From Isoetes taiwanensis (Eukaryota; Streptophyta; Lycopodiopsida; Isoetales; Isoetaceae), in NCBI GenBank assembly GCA_021234155.1, contig JAJEKV010000026.1, positions 18,109,556 through 18,173,555 on the forward strand: a stretch of 64,000 nucleotides of DNA. Direction: 5' to 3'. A program made the position numbers and the translations under genes. The first letter of the stretch is position 1. Each line of letters starts with the position of its first letter. The notes below the pieces were generated by a model that was not told the DNA's origin, did not search any database, and worked only from the letters and a program-made list of their open reading frames with translations. Shown here in pieces: positions 1 to 12,400 of the stretch.

Positions 1-1029
1 TTTTTGAAGGATGAGATTAAGTAATATTAATATAGAGTAAGTACAAGAAGAGCGATACTAGGGTGCCCCTGCCCAAACATGGGCGAGCACCCACATATTT
101 CCCTTTATCTTCATTGTCTAATTTTGTTTCTCTCCTTTATTATTTTTGAATTATATTGCCTTATCATGTTTATCTAGTCTCTTGTTTTTTATTTTTACTT
201 TGTTCTCTTTCCTCTTTTCACAACTTTTTGATTTATTTCCGTTTTTCCATTTGTCTTAAAAGCTTTTTGTTCTTGACCCGTTTTATACTTGTTTGTATTC
301 CTGATTCTTGTACTTGGCTTTTCCCTTATTTCTTTCAAGTTTCCTTGTCTTGTACCTTCACATCTATGATTTATTAGTTTTATTTTTTGGTAACTACTTC
401 TATGTTTTCCCCTCCATTTGATGTATAGTTTTCTTTCAGTATTTTTGTTTTGTTCTACCTTGTTTCCTTCCCTCTCTCTACCAATTTAGTTTAAGTTTAT
501 TCTCTTTTCCTTGCGCTCTTAGGCTCTTAAATCTTTCTGTTCTGCTTTGCATTCATAAGTCTTCTTTAACTTGCTTTTTCCTTTTTTATCCTTATTTGGT
601 TCTTGTGTTAACATTTCTTTATGGTTGTTTTTTACTGATTTTCTATACTGGTTCGACTTCTATCCTTTTTCTACTCTTTTGTTTGATCCTTTTCAAGGCC
701 TGGATAGGTTTTAAGCACCTTAATCTATCTAGGGTTGCTCTTGTATAGGCTTTTCATTCCAAATGGGATGTCTGGTCTTAAAAGTCTGAGTATCTAGTCT
801 TAGACTTGTTTATTTCAGACTGGTTAAAAAGTTTTTTTTTTTTTTTTTTTTTTTGAGAGCAAGATATTTATATTTTATTGATGATATAGTATGTGTATAC
901 ACATATATTCACAGGTCCAAAGCCAAATAACCTAAACAGTTCATCGCGATTTTTCCTAAAGTGTAGAGAAAAGGCAAAAACACCAGAATAACAGTCCACC
1001 TCAATGAGTGACCTCAATATAGCTGAAGA
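1..1029. other. Gene-free pyrimidine-rich stretch with poly-T run
   Basis: No coding region is recognised here. Positions 100-700 are strongly T/C-rich on the + strand. A 22-nt T run at 833-854 is followed by unrelated sequence, as at the poly-A end of a minus-strand retroposed copy, but I see no target duplication. A small dyad (GGGTGC ... GCACCC) lies at 61-92. Confidence 0.5.
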
Positions 1030-1905
1030 TGATACCCCTTTTAAGTTCCACCACCGAAAGTGCAAGGGACATGAGCATAGAAGTAGAAGCTTCATCCCTC
1101 GCCTTAACTCGGCCCATACTCTATCTACACTCGAGTACTACTGGAAGAATAAAAATCATTTCTGACTTCTTGTACTTAGAGAGTATATTCTCACCGTCTT
1201 CCTATGAGCACAGATATAAAGGCCTCCCCCTAATGGGGTGGTCCTCATCCACCTCCCTCGCCCATGAAGCTCATTCAGATTGCATCTCCCCTCCAGCAAT
1301 GAGAACATGTGGTCCTCATATCCATTGTCTCATGGAATCAATCACTGTGGTAGAGTTATTATTGTGGTGCAGATTCTGAAAGTCTACACCTCCTTCTAGT
1401 TGGGATGGAAGAGGGCTAACATAAAATAGAAAACCTCCCTCCAAGTTGCAAGTGCTACAAATCAGTTCAATCATGGCTAAAACATGAACGGGACCGCACT
1501 GCCACAAAGCATCCAAGCTCTCCACAACTATATAACATTACTCAAGCTAAAGCCTCCCTGCTTGAGAAGCTTCCTTTGTACACCCTTAAGTAACCCCAAA
1601 ATATTTCACACAAGGGTGACTGCTCAAGAACAAAAAACTAAATATATCCCAACTTTATTCAACCATCAGATACACCACTGCAATTATAGCGTCCTTAGAT
1701 GCTAACTAAATAAATCCAGTGCTCTCTTCTTGAGAACCAACCTGTAGCAAATAGAACCATGATATACCCGAAGCTAATCTTAGTGCACCAGTGAACACGG
1801 GTAATAGAATTGCACAAAACCAGCTCATGCTTGCCCCATCTAGATACCAATGTAAAAACACTCTACCTTGAAAGAAAGAACCTTTTCCATGTTTAGATTG
1901 CATCT
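1030..1905. other. No recognisable gene
   Basis: Only short open frames occur here and none matches a family I know. The composition is mixed, without clear exon structure on either strand. It may be a degenerate transposon fragment, but no diagnostic motif was seen. Confidence 0.4.
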
Positions 1906-2455
1906 CATTAGGGATTTTTTGAGATCATAAAAGGGCCTTCTAAGAACTGCTGACTAAGCTATATGAACTACCAATCAAAAAACAGAACTGGTAATCCAGT
2001 CAGCAAAACAGTTATAACTAACTCACTGTATCACATTTTCTAGCATAATTGTTGATAGAAAAGTCCAAATGAGCTCTTGTTTGGTGCAATAGATAGATCT
2101 CATTGAGATCTTTCCAACCTTGGGTGGTTTGCATATCTTTCAGCCACATAGGATAGTAAAAAATGGTAAAAACTATATTTTTTGGAGTTTTCACAATCAT
2201 AAGTGGTTAAAATATGTGCAAAGCACTTAAGGTTGGAAAGATCTCAACGAGATCTACCTATTGCACTAAACGAGAGCTTATTTGGACTTTTCTATCAATA
2301 GTTATGCTAGAAAATGTGATCCAGTGAGTTAGTTATAACAGTTTTGCTGACTGGACCCGTCAGGCTCTGATTTCTGATTGGTAGTTCATTTATCTTCATT
2401 TGGCTTAGTTGGCATGTTTTGAAGGCCCTTTTTTAATCTCAAAAAAACCCTAATG
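1906..2455. mobile_element. Fold-back (long-TIR) non-autonomous transposon
   Basis: The left arm begins CATTAGGGATTTTTTGAG and the right end is its inverted copy, finishing CTCAAAAAAACCCTAATG. The complementarity runs inward for roughly 230 bp per arm with scattered mismatches, for example TTTCTAGCATAA near 2036-2047 against TTATGCTAGAAA near 2301-2312. The central unpaired part is short. There is no coding capacity. The terminal CATTAGGG and the following AAAA-GGCC spacing resemble the ends of the 12.6-kb element at 22097-34661, so both may belong to one superfamily (inference). I could not identify an unambiguous target-site duplication. Confidence 0.8.
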
Positions 2456-3944
2456 CGTGCAGCAGACCCATCCTTCATTGTTTGTTGCAAGAGTGGTTGA
2501 TACTAGGCCACTGGCTTCTACATTCTGTTGTTTTCTTGCAGAGTTGCGAGTAGGGTTCTGCACGCTTCTAATCTTGTCGTAAAAGGTTCTTTCTTTGGAG
2601 CGCGCCTTAGCTTTTGAAGAAGACCTTCAACGCAGGATTTATGGTCAGAACAACTGCTTCTATGTATTCTAGAATAGGATTGTCAGTTGACCTTGCACTC
2701 TTATGCTATTTCACAATATGACCTTGCACTTTACGCTACTCTAGAATACAAATCGAGAGCTATATTTTGAATCACCTGCACCACACCTTGTGTTTAATTA
2801 GCCATCCCTCATGTCAAATCTTGCTTAGATATGAATGTAACATGTCAAATCTTGCTTAAATATGAAGATAGCATCTAATGCATGCCAAAAAGCATGTTTG
2901 TGTGCGTTCTTAGTTCAGACAAAGTATGGAGATCAGATTTGGTGTTCTAAAGTCTTTTTCTTGATGTTGTGGGTTGATTAAAGTCCGTTGTGGTACTACC
3001 ACTGAAAACACCATATATGGTATCCAATATTCGATGTGCAAGTCATCTAGGAAATTTTCAAATATGAATATAAATGTTCAAGCTTTTGACATACTTTAAA
3101 TTCTCTTACAAACATCAATGACCTTTTCAAGAATGTGTGTGCATCAGAGTTGATTGTTACATTATAGGTCAGTAATACTTTAACAATTGTAATTGCACAA
3201 ATGTGAAAATCATGTACAACCACAACTTTTATCCCATTCATAAGCAGGGAGGAAATTTTTTATAAATTTAGGATTTAATGCACAGAACTTTAAACTGAAT
3301 ATTGAATTTCTTGTAAAACTCTGCAGACATTGATCTTGAACTTGGAAGGAATTGCTAATGGTCAAAGTTGTCCACTTCTCCCCCATCTCTAAGGATGGGA
3401 AGGATTCTTCTTCATGAACCTATATATTCATTGGCAATATCTAACGAATAACTCCAAAAGGCCATATGAGTCTAAGCAAGTAATGACCCAGGACAACACA
3501 ATCTCACAATGACTTTGTTTAGCATAAGGTTGCATATGACTTTGCCCAACATGCTCAATCTCACAATGGTCATGCTTGTGCCAATACTCAAAGCCATAAG
3601 TTTTCTTTCACAGGCTCAAAGTTATTATCATGTAAATCGCCTTGTAAACAACGATATCCACATAATTTGAATGGAGATCAAAGCACAAAACTGCATGGCA
3701 CATGGAAATCAAAATTACCCATACGCACAAATCTACACACATATATTCAGGACTATTTTGATGTGGATTTTGTACTTGCTTGGGTTAGCAGATTCATGAA
3801 CCTTCATCTTTGGCATCAAATTGCTCCATGACTACAACTTTACCATGAAGTTCGACAAAGTATAATGGATTCCTGTCTTGTAGAAGGGAAAGAAAAACAT
3901 TATGTCTTATAGAACAGAAAGGAAGACTAGTACGTATTATTTAC
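2456..3944. other. Intergenic; possible decayed 3' exon of acid phosphatase
   Basis: No complete gene is seen. On the minus strand around 3560-3640 a short frame with KHDHCEIEHVG resembles the GHDHC metal-binding block of purple acid phosphatases and could be a degraded continuation of the exons at 3945-4538. The rest is AT-rich and unassigned. Confidence 0.3.
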
Positions 3945-4538
3945 TTCTAGTATGGGAAGAACTTGCTGAATAAGCTTCTTGGAATTGCCATGGCGACCAA
4001 AACTGTAAATTGTATGATGTCCTACAACAATCTTCCAGGTTGCTTTGAATATATGAAGTGCCGTCTCAAGGTTCTGTTAGGAAGATCATCACATTAGATA
4101 CAAACCAGGTTTCACACCAAAATGAAGATCAGAAGTAACTCTCACCTGTAGTTGTATTTGAAGATACTCTGCTCGAGGAGCCAGGTCTCTCCAGTCAAAA
4201 GTTTGGCTAGAAGGCACCCAATACTTGTCTATAAATGGACTCGTATCAATAAAAACGAATTCCATGTTGTGTCACAAGGCCCTGAATAAGAAATAAAGTG
4301 GTTAGTATTGAGAAGTAACTCAACTAGAACAAAAAATGCTAGCTTGATTGATACTTCTAGATTTAGTAAAATATTTCAACAATGATAAAAACGTTAGAGA
4401 AAAATACCACTGTGGGAAGGCGAGCAAAGCGGTCTCGTTAACTGAACTCACGATGGCATATCCATCTAGGATCGAGGTTAACCATGGCTACGTTTAACTG
4501 AGCGAATGCATCTTCCATAAAGTCATGATTTCCCATCA
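3945..4538 (-). pseudogene. Purple acid phosphatase fragment (three exons)
   Basis: Three consecutive minus-strand exons with plausible splice sites are present at about 4538-4452, 4281-4146 and 4073-3945. They carry, in order, MGNHDFMEDAFAQ with DPRWICHR, then EFVFIDTSPFIDKYW with DWRDLAPRAEY, then WKIVVGHHTIYSFGRHGN with LIQQVLPILE. These match the order of low-molecular-weight plant purple acid phosphatases. GNHD and GHHT are metal-ligand motifs of the Fe-Zn/Mn metallophosphoesterase centre. These secreted enzymes release phosphate from phosphomonoesters. The N-terminal exons (signal peptide, GDWG block) are not found upstream to 5100, and the C-terminal GHDHC block is only doubtfully present, so the copy is probably truncated. 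The exon-intron identification is fairly certain; loss of function is inferred. Confidence 0.75.
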
Positions 4539-6009
4539 CTGCAAGGAAGTGTCAGACTCTTCAATCTAAAATTGCGACAAGCAAAAAAATGCAATAAATG
4601 TGTACCATGTTTTCTGTAAACTTAGAGCAGTATATATGTTTGTGTAAGAAGTAAAGAACTTGTCATCATTAACTCCAGTTAAAGCTTCAAACCTATCTGT
4701 AGAACGCATCTACAGACCCATATGTAGAACTGATCTGTAGAACCCATCTGTAGAGCCGAAAAACTTTTTATGTTTGCCAATTTTTTAATCAAAGATGAAT
4801 AGCTTGTAGGGCGAATTAGGTACCTGAATAGTAACTTCATATCCCACCAAAGTCCATGGGTTTGCCAAGTAACTTCCGATCTTGAGCTCCAGTTTGCAAA
4901 CCTAAACCTGATCTGGAGACAAGAATCATTTTCAAAGTTCCTTAATTGTATACTTTCGTTGTTGCAACCAGCGCCAGAGGTTAATTTGTAGCTAAAACCA
5001 ATGCCAAAACCATCGTGAGACTGAAATGGTAGCAGGAGGTCCCCAGAGAAATATCGCCAGAGGAAAATCGGCAAGAAAAAACACGTCTTTGTCTCTCTGA
5101 AAAAAAAAATGTATTCTAGAATACAAAGTACATTTCCCTATTTTTGTTTTGAACCATCATCCAGTATCCCCTTTTTATACTTCAAAATCATCCTGTATCC
5201 CAGACATTTTTTTTATGAGTTTCCGCGAATTAGGCATTCTCTATTTATTTCGATGACCTTACAATTTTTTTTTTTTTTTTTAATTGTTTTGTAGTTCATG
5301 AAATGTTAATGGAAATTCACCACAAGGATGTAACCCTATGGGCCGAAAAACCTAGTTGATGTTGCTTTTTTTTCCCTTTCGCTACTCCACAATAGGAAGT
5401 GTATTTCAGAATGCAAAAACGGTTTGATTTTTTTTTTTCCGTTCTGCTATTCCGGAATAGCAAGTGTATCCAGAATACAAAAAGATCTCACTTGGTTCGA
5501 ACATATTATCCGTTTTTCGCTACTATCTTCCAACTTAAACAAGAGAAATTTGCTAATTACTAAAACACATGAAAATTCAGATATTTAGTGGCACTTTTAG
5601 ATCGAAGAACTCCAATCGTTGTTTTTTGTTTCCTTTCGCTAAAGTGTAATCTAGGACAAAAAAATGTTCTACCACTCTGAATCCTCTTTTCGCCAGTATC
5701 TCGATATTTTAGAGAAAAACAAATAGGCTACAATTTCAGTAACTACTATTTTCGGTTAAAAGGTTATGTTCTCTTAAAACAGGAGTTCTCTTTAAAAGTA
5801 TACTTCAAGAATATTCTAATTGATTGAAAAAGTGTCACTTTGACATGGTGAATCTTCTCTTCGCACAAAAAATTAAGCTATTTTTTGGGGTGCAAAATAC
5901 AGTTTTATGTCTTCTTCTTTTTTACCTCAATTTAGCCCCTTCTTTGGAGAAAAAAAGGAATTTTTGAAAAATATTTCTTTTGCTCCCGTTAAGATGATTT
6001 GCTGCCGTT
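4539..6009. other. AT-rich region without recognised gene
   Basis: An open frame at 4679-5074 (-) matches nothing I recognise. Between 5100 and 5500 a diverged unit recurs: a short CTATTCC/GGAATAG-type palindrome followed by AAGTGTAT and CAGAATACAAAA (about 5378-5420 and 5446-5482). Poly-T runs are common. This looks like decayed repeat DNA. Confidence 0.4.
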
Positions 6010-7003
6010 TAATACACAATAGTGTGTAATATGATTTTTGCAGTCCTGAAAAAGAAGGCTGAACCTGCATCATCCATCTCATTGATATACTTACATCTGC
6101 TCTTGACAGCCAGACTTTTAGCCTCTGCTTCTTCTATTTTCTTGACTTTAGCTTCCATCTCAAATTCTTTTTCCTGCCAATATCCTGGAACAGTAACCTC
6201 CTTATTTCCCTCATGGCCTCATAAACATCCTGTTTTTCTTTTTTCTTCTTAAGATTCCATTCCTTACCCCATACCTTAACCCATGATTTAACTAGCTTCA
6301 GCTTATGAATAAAAGAATTCATGGATTCCATGAGAGGAACCTTAGGAAGTTGACTGTAAAAATCTGTGAAGGCCTCACAAAAAGTTTTATTCTGTAACAT
6401 CCCTGTGTTGAATCTAAAATGGAGTGTTTATTTCCCACTTCTTTGGATGTGCCATATTCCCCAGGAATTGAGGGTTGTGATCACAGATAGAATTACCCAC
6501 ATCACACGAGGTAACCAAGTCATCCAAATCCTCCAAATCAACATTACATAAGTAAAATCTGTCCAGAAGACAGTATGTTCTTTGGTCTCCCTTTCTCTTA
6601 CTGCACCAGGAATACTGATATGTGGAGGATGGAGGGATATAAATGAAATTAGACATCAAAGCATCCCAAGCCAGTCTTTCACCCTTAGACATGTTCATTT
6701 GCTTACCAAGTTTTTGGTCCCAAACAGGTGTATTGTTGAAGTCTCCTGCCATCAGCCAATTCTTGATATGGTGAGCTTGAATCCAATTATCAATTTGCTG
6801 TCATTGCTCCTCCCTTTTAGCTGGCTCTGTTGAGGCATAGACATTAATTATGCCTATGACATTGTTACCTTTTTGTAGTACTGCCTTGTCCACCTGCCTC
6901 CACTGTGACTATATTTCTCAAGTCATTTGAAGCCCTTCCAGACCATGCAATTACCTCCTTTAGTTCCATCTGCTGGGGCCCAGACAAAATCACTATTTGG
7001 CAT
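6010..7003 (-). mobile_element. LINE fragment: endonuclease domain and linker (downstream half)
   Basis: The minus strand encodes the C-terminal half of a plant L1-type LINE apurinic-like endonuclease. VIGIINVYAS and MAGDFNNTPVWDQK correspond to the conserved NVYAP and GDFN blocks; TYCLLDRFYLC and CDHNPQFL match the LDR and SDH-type catalytic end. A basic linker follows (about 6400-6060), including MREIRRLL. The reverse transcriptase that should follow is absent: similarity stops near 6010, so the element is 3'-truncated, which is unusual because LINEs normally lose their 5' end. The N-terminal half of the same domain continues at 20031, on the far side of the Ty3 insertion. Confidence 0.82.
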
Positions 7004-8559
7004 TGTGACGTCCCCTACTCGTATACGGTGCCCTCACCGTATACAAACAGGAGTTCTTCCCCACACCAGGCTCCATCGCGTCACGGGGCCCTCCACGTAT
7101 CCTTTGCACTCGTAACGAAGTCCCGGTGGGAAGAGTGAAGGTGTCATTCTACCCCGTCTCCCTCGGGGCCTACCTAGGCTGGAGCGTAAACATACATGTC
7201 GATTACTCAACATAATCCTCCATCCACCCGGAAGGGTGGTATATCAACATCTGCATAGACAATGGTCGGCCCCATCATATAGGAATCCTACCCAAGGCTC
7301 GAGACTCAAAGGGATGATCAGCGGCTTGGGTCTCGAGTTCATTGCGAGGCGAATTCATGGCAATGGATTTGGTCAGCATAGGAACATGGCATAGGGTTGT
7401 CCACTCCATCCGCCCCTCCTGTGCACACTTTGCGAGTAGGGTGAAAGATGTAGGGACTGACCAGAGCTCACGGATGCATAGCCGAGGGGCTATTCCCGGG
7501 GTCATCATCCCGCCCGATGGGGCGGTAGGGATCACTCCCTCCGTGAGATCTACATGTCGATTTCAAGGTGACTAGAGGGCCACTACCCGTTCCGGACCAA
7601 CCCACTGGAAAGTGTACACCACTTCATCGTTATTAGAGCCCATGCCTTACCCACACTCGGGTAAGCCATTAGGCCTAGTCACAATGATCCCCGGTAGGCT
7701 TTACACACCGAGGGATCGCTCAAGAGTCGTACATGAACCTCCTTCTCCGGCCGGTCGGCCCCTTCACCCACAACCGGTGTGGCTCTTGTACCAGCCGAAT
7801 CTCTGAAGTGTGCTAGAGAGGCTACTCTAGGAGCATCAACTACAAGCTTTAGGGCCTCTACCCCCTTCCCAATACAAGGAGTTCCTGAGAGATACATCAT
7901 CCAAATACATCACGGAAGAACTAAAGAACTAGATCTAATCATAGAGTTAGGTTCTTTTTAGTTAGTGTCCCAGATCTAAGATCTAGATAGGCTGCTATGG
8001 GCAATTTAATAGTCTAAACCCTCTTTGATTCTATGACTAGAAGAGGCGGTTTAAGCTATTAAATTGACCAAACTCTGATCCTTGAGTGGCTCCTCGACTG
8101 AGTTCAACCATCCTCACGGGCTGATCGATTCAGGGGCTGATGGCGCAATTCGCCAGGCGTGCGTCGGGAGGCGGTTTTGGCTCTGGGGCAGCCAAAACCG
8201 AGCTCTAAAACCCCTAGGGACGAAAAACTAGCAAGCTAGGGTTTTCCTACCCTAAATAGACATGGGGTTTAGGCTAGGGTTTCCAATTACCCATTTTGGC
8301 ATGTGGGATAATTGGAAAGGCCCCACTTGCCTTTAATGGCTAGGTGGCAAAATATGCCAACATGGAAAGGTGTGCCCATATATTAATGTGCACATGTGCA
8401 CATTAATAATATATGAACACTCCTAGCATGTTGCCCCTAGGGCTACTTACACCGCTATCCGCTTGGCGTACACGCCGGCCGGAGGAAAGTGTAATGCGGC
8501 GTGGACGGGCAAAGACAAAGATACGCCCTAGGACCCTATCTTGTCTTTGGAACGTCACA
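7004..8559 (-). repeat. 3' LTR of Ty3 element (1556 bp)
   Basis: Bounded by the perfect terminal inverted repeat TGTGACG/CGTCACA. It aligns along its whole length with 18479-20025. The part near 8220-8450 is almost identical between copies, whereas the CG-rich parts differ by clustered small replacements and indels. The GGCAT duplication lies directly outside at 6999-7003. Confidence 0.93.
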
Positions 8560-8572
8560 TTCTCCCCACCTT
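8560..8572 (-). other. Polypurine tract
   Basis: On the minus strand the 13 bases abutting the 3' LTR read AAGGTGGGGAGAA. A purine run at this place primes plus-strand DNA synthesis in LTR retroelements, and it fixes the element's orientation. Confidence 0.85.
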
Positions 8573-9480
8573 GAAATGATGTCGTCCCGGCAAAGATCGT
8601 GGGTCTCCCCACCTTGGGATCTTCCTAATGCAATCCGCAATCAACGTGATGCATACAATATAATAGTTATACATTTACCCGTGATTACCCTAAGGTAATA
8701 TTTTTAAAACATTATCACGTCATCATACTATGGAATACTTAACAATTCATAACATCATTAAACAAGGTATTCGCTATCTCGAGCTTATTATGACATTAAG
8801 TTATACAAAATTTCAACATTTCATATCTATAATTATTGTTCGAGGTACTCTTCGCTCCTTGCACACATTCCAACAAAATTTGTGTTGCAAGTCTTCGTGC
8901 TTCGACCTCCTTGCCCCTCAGCTCGCCTGCAGGTCGACACTCGTTAGTACCGTTTTTAATTATTTAATAAATTTTTGGTTATATGGTGACCCCCACCTAT
9001 CTACATGGATGCATGGCTAATCTCCATTAGGAAGAGGGTGAATCTTCCATTATGGCCGTGGAGAGGCATACTATATGCCTATATGCCGCTCATGCCTACA
9101 CCCTAGTTGCCCAAATGGAGGATAGGTCCTTCCCAGTATATGGGGCGTGAAGGCCCTGATTCCTCCTATCAAAGCATATATGGGGCTAGAGGTGCTTTTC
9201 CTATCGAGGCATTCCTTAATGACCTCTTTTCTCGAGGGTCGCCTACTTCGTGGGGACAAGTAGACTTTCTAATCTACCTTCCACTCGCCCAAGCTTAAAA
9301 CGCGGTCATGCCTCGTTGACATTACACCACGCCCTAGAGATCACCGTAGTGGTCTCATCATTTCCAACAATGCATGCGACCCATACCAAGCATAGGTGGC
9401 ATGCGTAGATTAATCCTAACTACACAAGAATTAACCTACACAAATCGACATGCCCCGAGGCGATTTCTTCTGGAGATGAC
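8573..9480. other. Non-coding 3' internal region of Ty3 element
   Basis: Between the polypurine tract and the end of pol I see no coherent reading frame on the minus strand. The sequence is AT-rich around 8640-8760 and mixed elsewhere. It is probably the 3' untranslated internal part of the element. Confidence 0.5.
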
Positions 9481-12400
9481 CTTGTCAGTCCCCATTGCTC
9501 CATAAACCGTGGGTACTGTTTTCTAAATCCCTCTTAAGTACCCATGTCGCGTCTTCCAGCGCAAGTGTTTCCACTTGACCAAGTATTGGAGGAACTCCAC
9601 CTCCTTGTCTTCTTGAAAGCTTTATCAAGAATCATTTCGAACTATTTCCGGTTGCTCCTCCGCCATTTCCAACAACGTTGGAGTGTCCAAGACTTCGTGC
9701 GGTTTGGAGTATGCTTCTTCAACAAACTCACGTGGAAGACCTTATGAATCTTTAGGTGTCTTTGGCAAATCCAACTTGTAGGATTGATTACCTACTCTCT
9801 TGATTATTCTCAAGGGTCCAGGCCCACCTTGGAGCAAGCTTCTTGCAATTGCCAATCGAAGCCGCCGCTTCACCTTTATCTTGAGCCATACATCATCTCC
9901 AACTTTGAACTCTCGACTGCTCGATGCTTGTTGCGGCGATGCTCTTCTCGACGACTTCTTGTCGCTAGCGTATAACCTCGAACTTCTTCCACGAAGCCGC
10001 TGCATATCGGGCCAACATCTATCTGAAACTTCTACTTTTTGACACGGGTTGTGCCAAGTGTCCGGAGTTAGGCACCGATAGCCATAATTGATCATAAATG
10101 GCTTACATTTGGGGGACGATTCCTTTGGTGCTATTGTATGCAAACTCCATACTTTGCTTATTCCGCATATAGTTTAGCATGTCTTCTAAGATCCCGCTGG
10201 TCCGCCCCGGCCCGCCATCCGGCTCGAGGATGATACCGCGCTCATGGATAGCTTGGTCTGCGAATCGTCGCGAAAGAGGTCTTGCCAAAAGGCACTCATG
10301 AACTTCGGATCCCTATCGGATATAATCTCCTTGGCATGCCATGAAGCCCTCGAAGATCTCTTTTGGTGAAGAGCTTTGGTCGTATCCATAGTCAGTATCT
10401 CTGTGGTCTTGCAAGGCACAAAGTGTGCCATCTTCGACAACTTGTTTCCACCACTACCATCAAGGCATCCTTCCTCTTACCGTCCTTGGGAGCCCCGTGA
10501 TGAAATCCATGTTGATCACCTCCCACTTAGCGCTTGGCACCGCTTAGTGGCTCTAATGCCCCCTCGAATTCAAGTTGCCTCCGCCGCCACCTGGGCATAG
10601 CCGACATTCCTTGATGTAGCGAAGCTATTTGCTTCTTCATTCCTGGCCAATAATAGCTGCCACAAGACTTTGAAATATGTTTTCATGAATCCCGCATGGC
10701 GGCTATTGGGTGTTGCAGCGTGTCATGGAGGATCAACTTTCTTACACCCTCGATGATTCGGTACGCACAACTTGTTCTTATGGTATAACAGGTTGCCTTC
10801 CTTCTTATAATGCTTGAAGGCCTCCCGCCTTTATCCGTTCTAGCCTCCTTAGAGAGGCTTGCCCATACTTCCTGAAATCCACATCCGCTGGCAAGGACTC
10901 TTCAATCTTCTTACCAAAGTCGCCGGAGAGCGCCGAAATTGCATTGCAATGCACTCTAGTTGTCGCGGGATGTCTTGAAAGTGCATCTCGCTACCACATT
11001 GAGCTTCCCGCTTGTAGACTATAACAAAGTCATATTCTTCGAGGAACTCCATCCACCTCCGCCGCCTCAGATTAAGGTGTGGTTGCGTGAATACATACCG
11101 GAGGCTCTCGATGGTCGGAGATCCAATTGGAACTTCCTTCCCAAGAGGTAGTGCCTCCATATTCTTAATGCGACAACCGCAAGCAATTCCCTCGATCGTG
11201 GCGTAACGCCGCCTCTGGCGGCGCTCATCTTCCTCGAATCATATGCTACCACGCTCTTCTTGCATAAGCACCGCGACCGTAGCTATCTTACCGCGAGAGA
11301 CTGCTGCAAGCTTATCTTTCTCCGGTCCCAAGCAGGTCAAGATAGGCTGTCGCCGAGCTTCTTTCAACAATTCAAACCCCTTTTGGGCTTTCTTTGTGCC
11401 AATGCTCTACCCAATCTTTCACCTTCGCCTCGCCGTTCATTATCCGGCTGCTATCTTAGCAAAGTTCTTCACTAACTTCCTGTAGTACTCGCTAGACCGA
11501 AAAAACTTCACCTCGTGCACATTCTTCGGGCGCCGCCACCGAATCACCGCTTCAATCTTAGCGGGTCCGCTCGAGATGCCTTCTGCCGAGATCACATGAC
11601 CGGGTATTCCACCTTCTCTCAAGGCGGCGGCACTTCGACAACTTGGCGCATAACCGTGCCTCTTCAACTTCTCTAGCACCCTTCTCAAGTGTTGCACGTG
11701 CTTTTTCAAGGGATCTCGCTATACACCAAAATGTCATCAAAGAAAACAATCACAAAGGTGTCTAGGAACTCCCTGAAGATATCGCTCATGAGCCTCATGA
11801 ACGCTAAGGGGGCATTTGATAAGTTTCAAAGGCATTACCGTGAACTCATAATGCCCATACCGCCCGTCCTGAAAGGCGGTCTTGTGGATATCTTCCTCCT
11901 TTATCCGTATCTCGATGATAACCCGACCTTAAGTCGATTTTGAGAAGATCTTTGCTCCTTGAAGTCGATCCATCAAGTCGCCCTGATCTTGGAAGCGATA
12001 CTTTGTTCTTAATGGTGTGCTTATTCAACTGCCTATAGTCTATGCACATCCTCAAAGATCCATCCTTCTTCTTGACAAAAGAATGGGCGCCCAAACGGCG
12101 ACACTAGGTCTAATGAAACCTAGGTCGAAAGCAGCTCCGCAAATCGCTTCTTCAACCGGACAACTCCTGCGTTGTCATTCTATATGGAGCCTTGCTTGTT
12201 GGCTTTTGTTCCTGCTCGAAAAGCTATCTCGCACTTTCGACTCCCCTATAAGGAGGGAGCCGCTTGATCTCATCCGAAAGAGATCGTGGAACTCCGTGAT
12301 CAACTTAGCTATTTGCTTCGCAACTTGTCGAAGCATCTTGTCTTCTTTGCTTCCTTCCAATTCGCTCACTAATCTCAAGCTTGAAGATGTATGCCACTTG

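Noticed and set aside
868..1525. Short ORFs on both strands
   Set aside because: No family match, no splice pattern and normal chance length for this composition.
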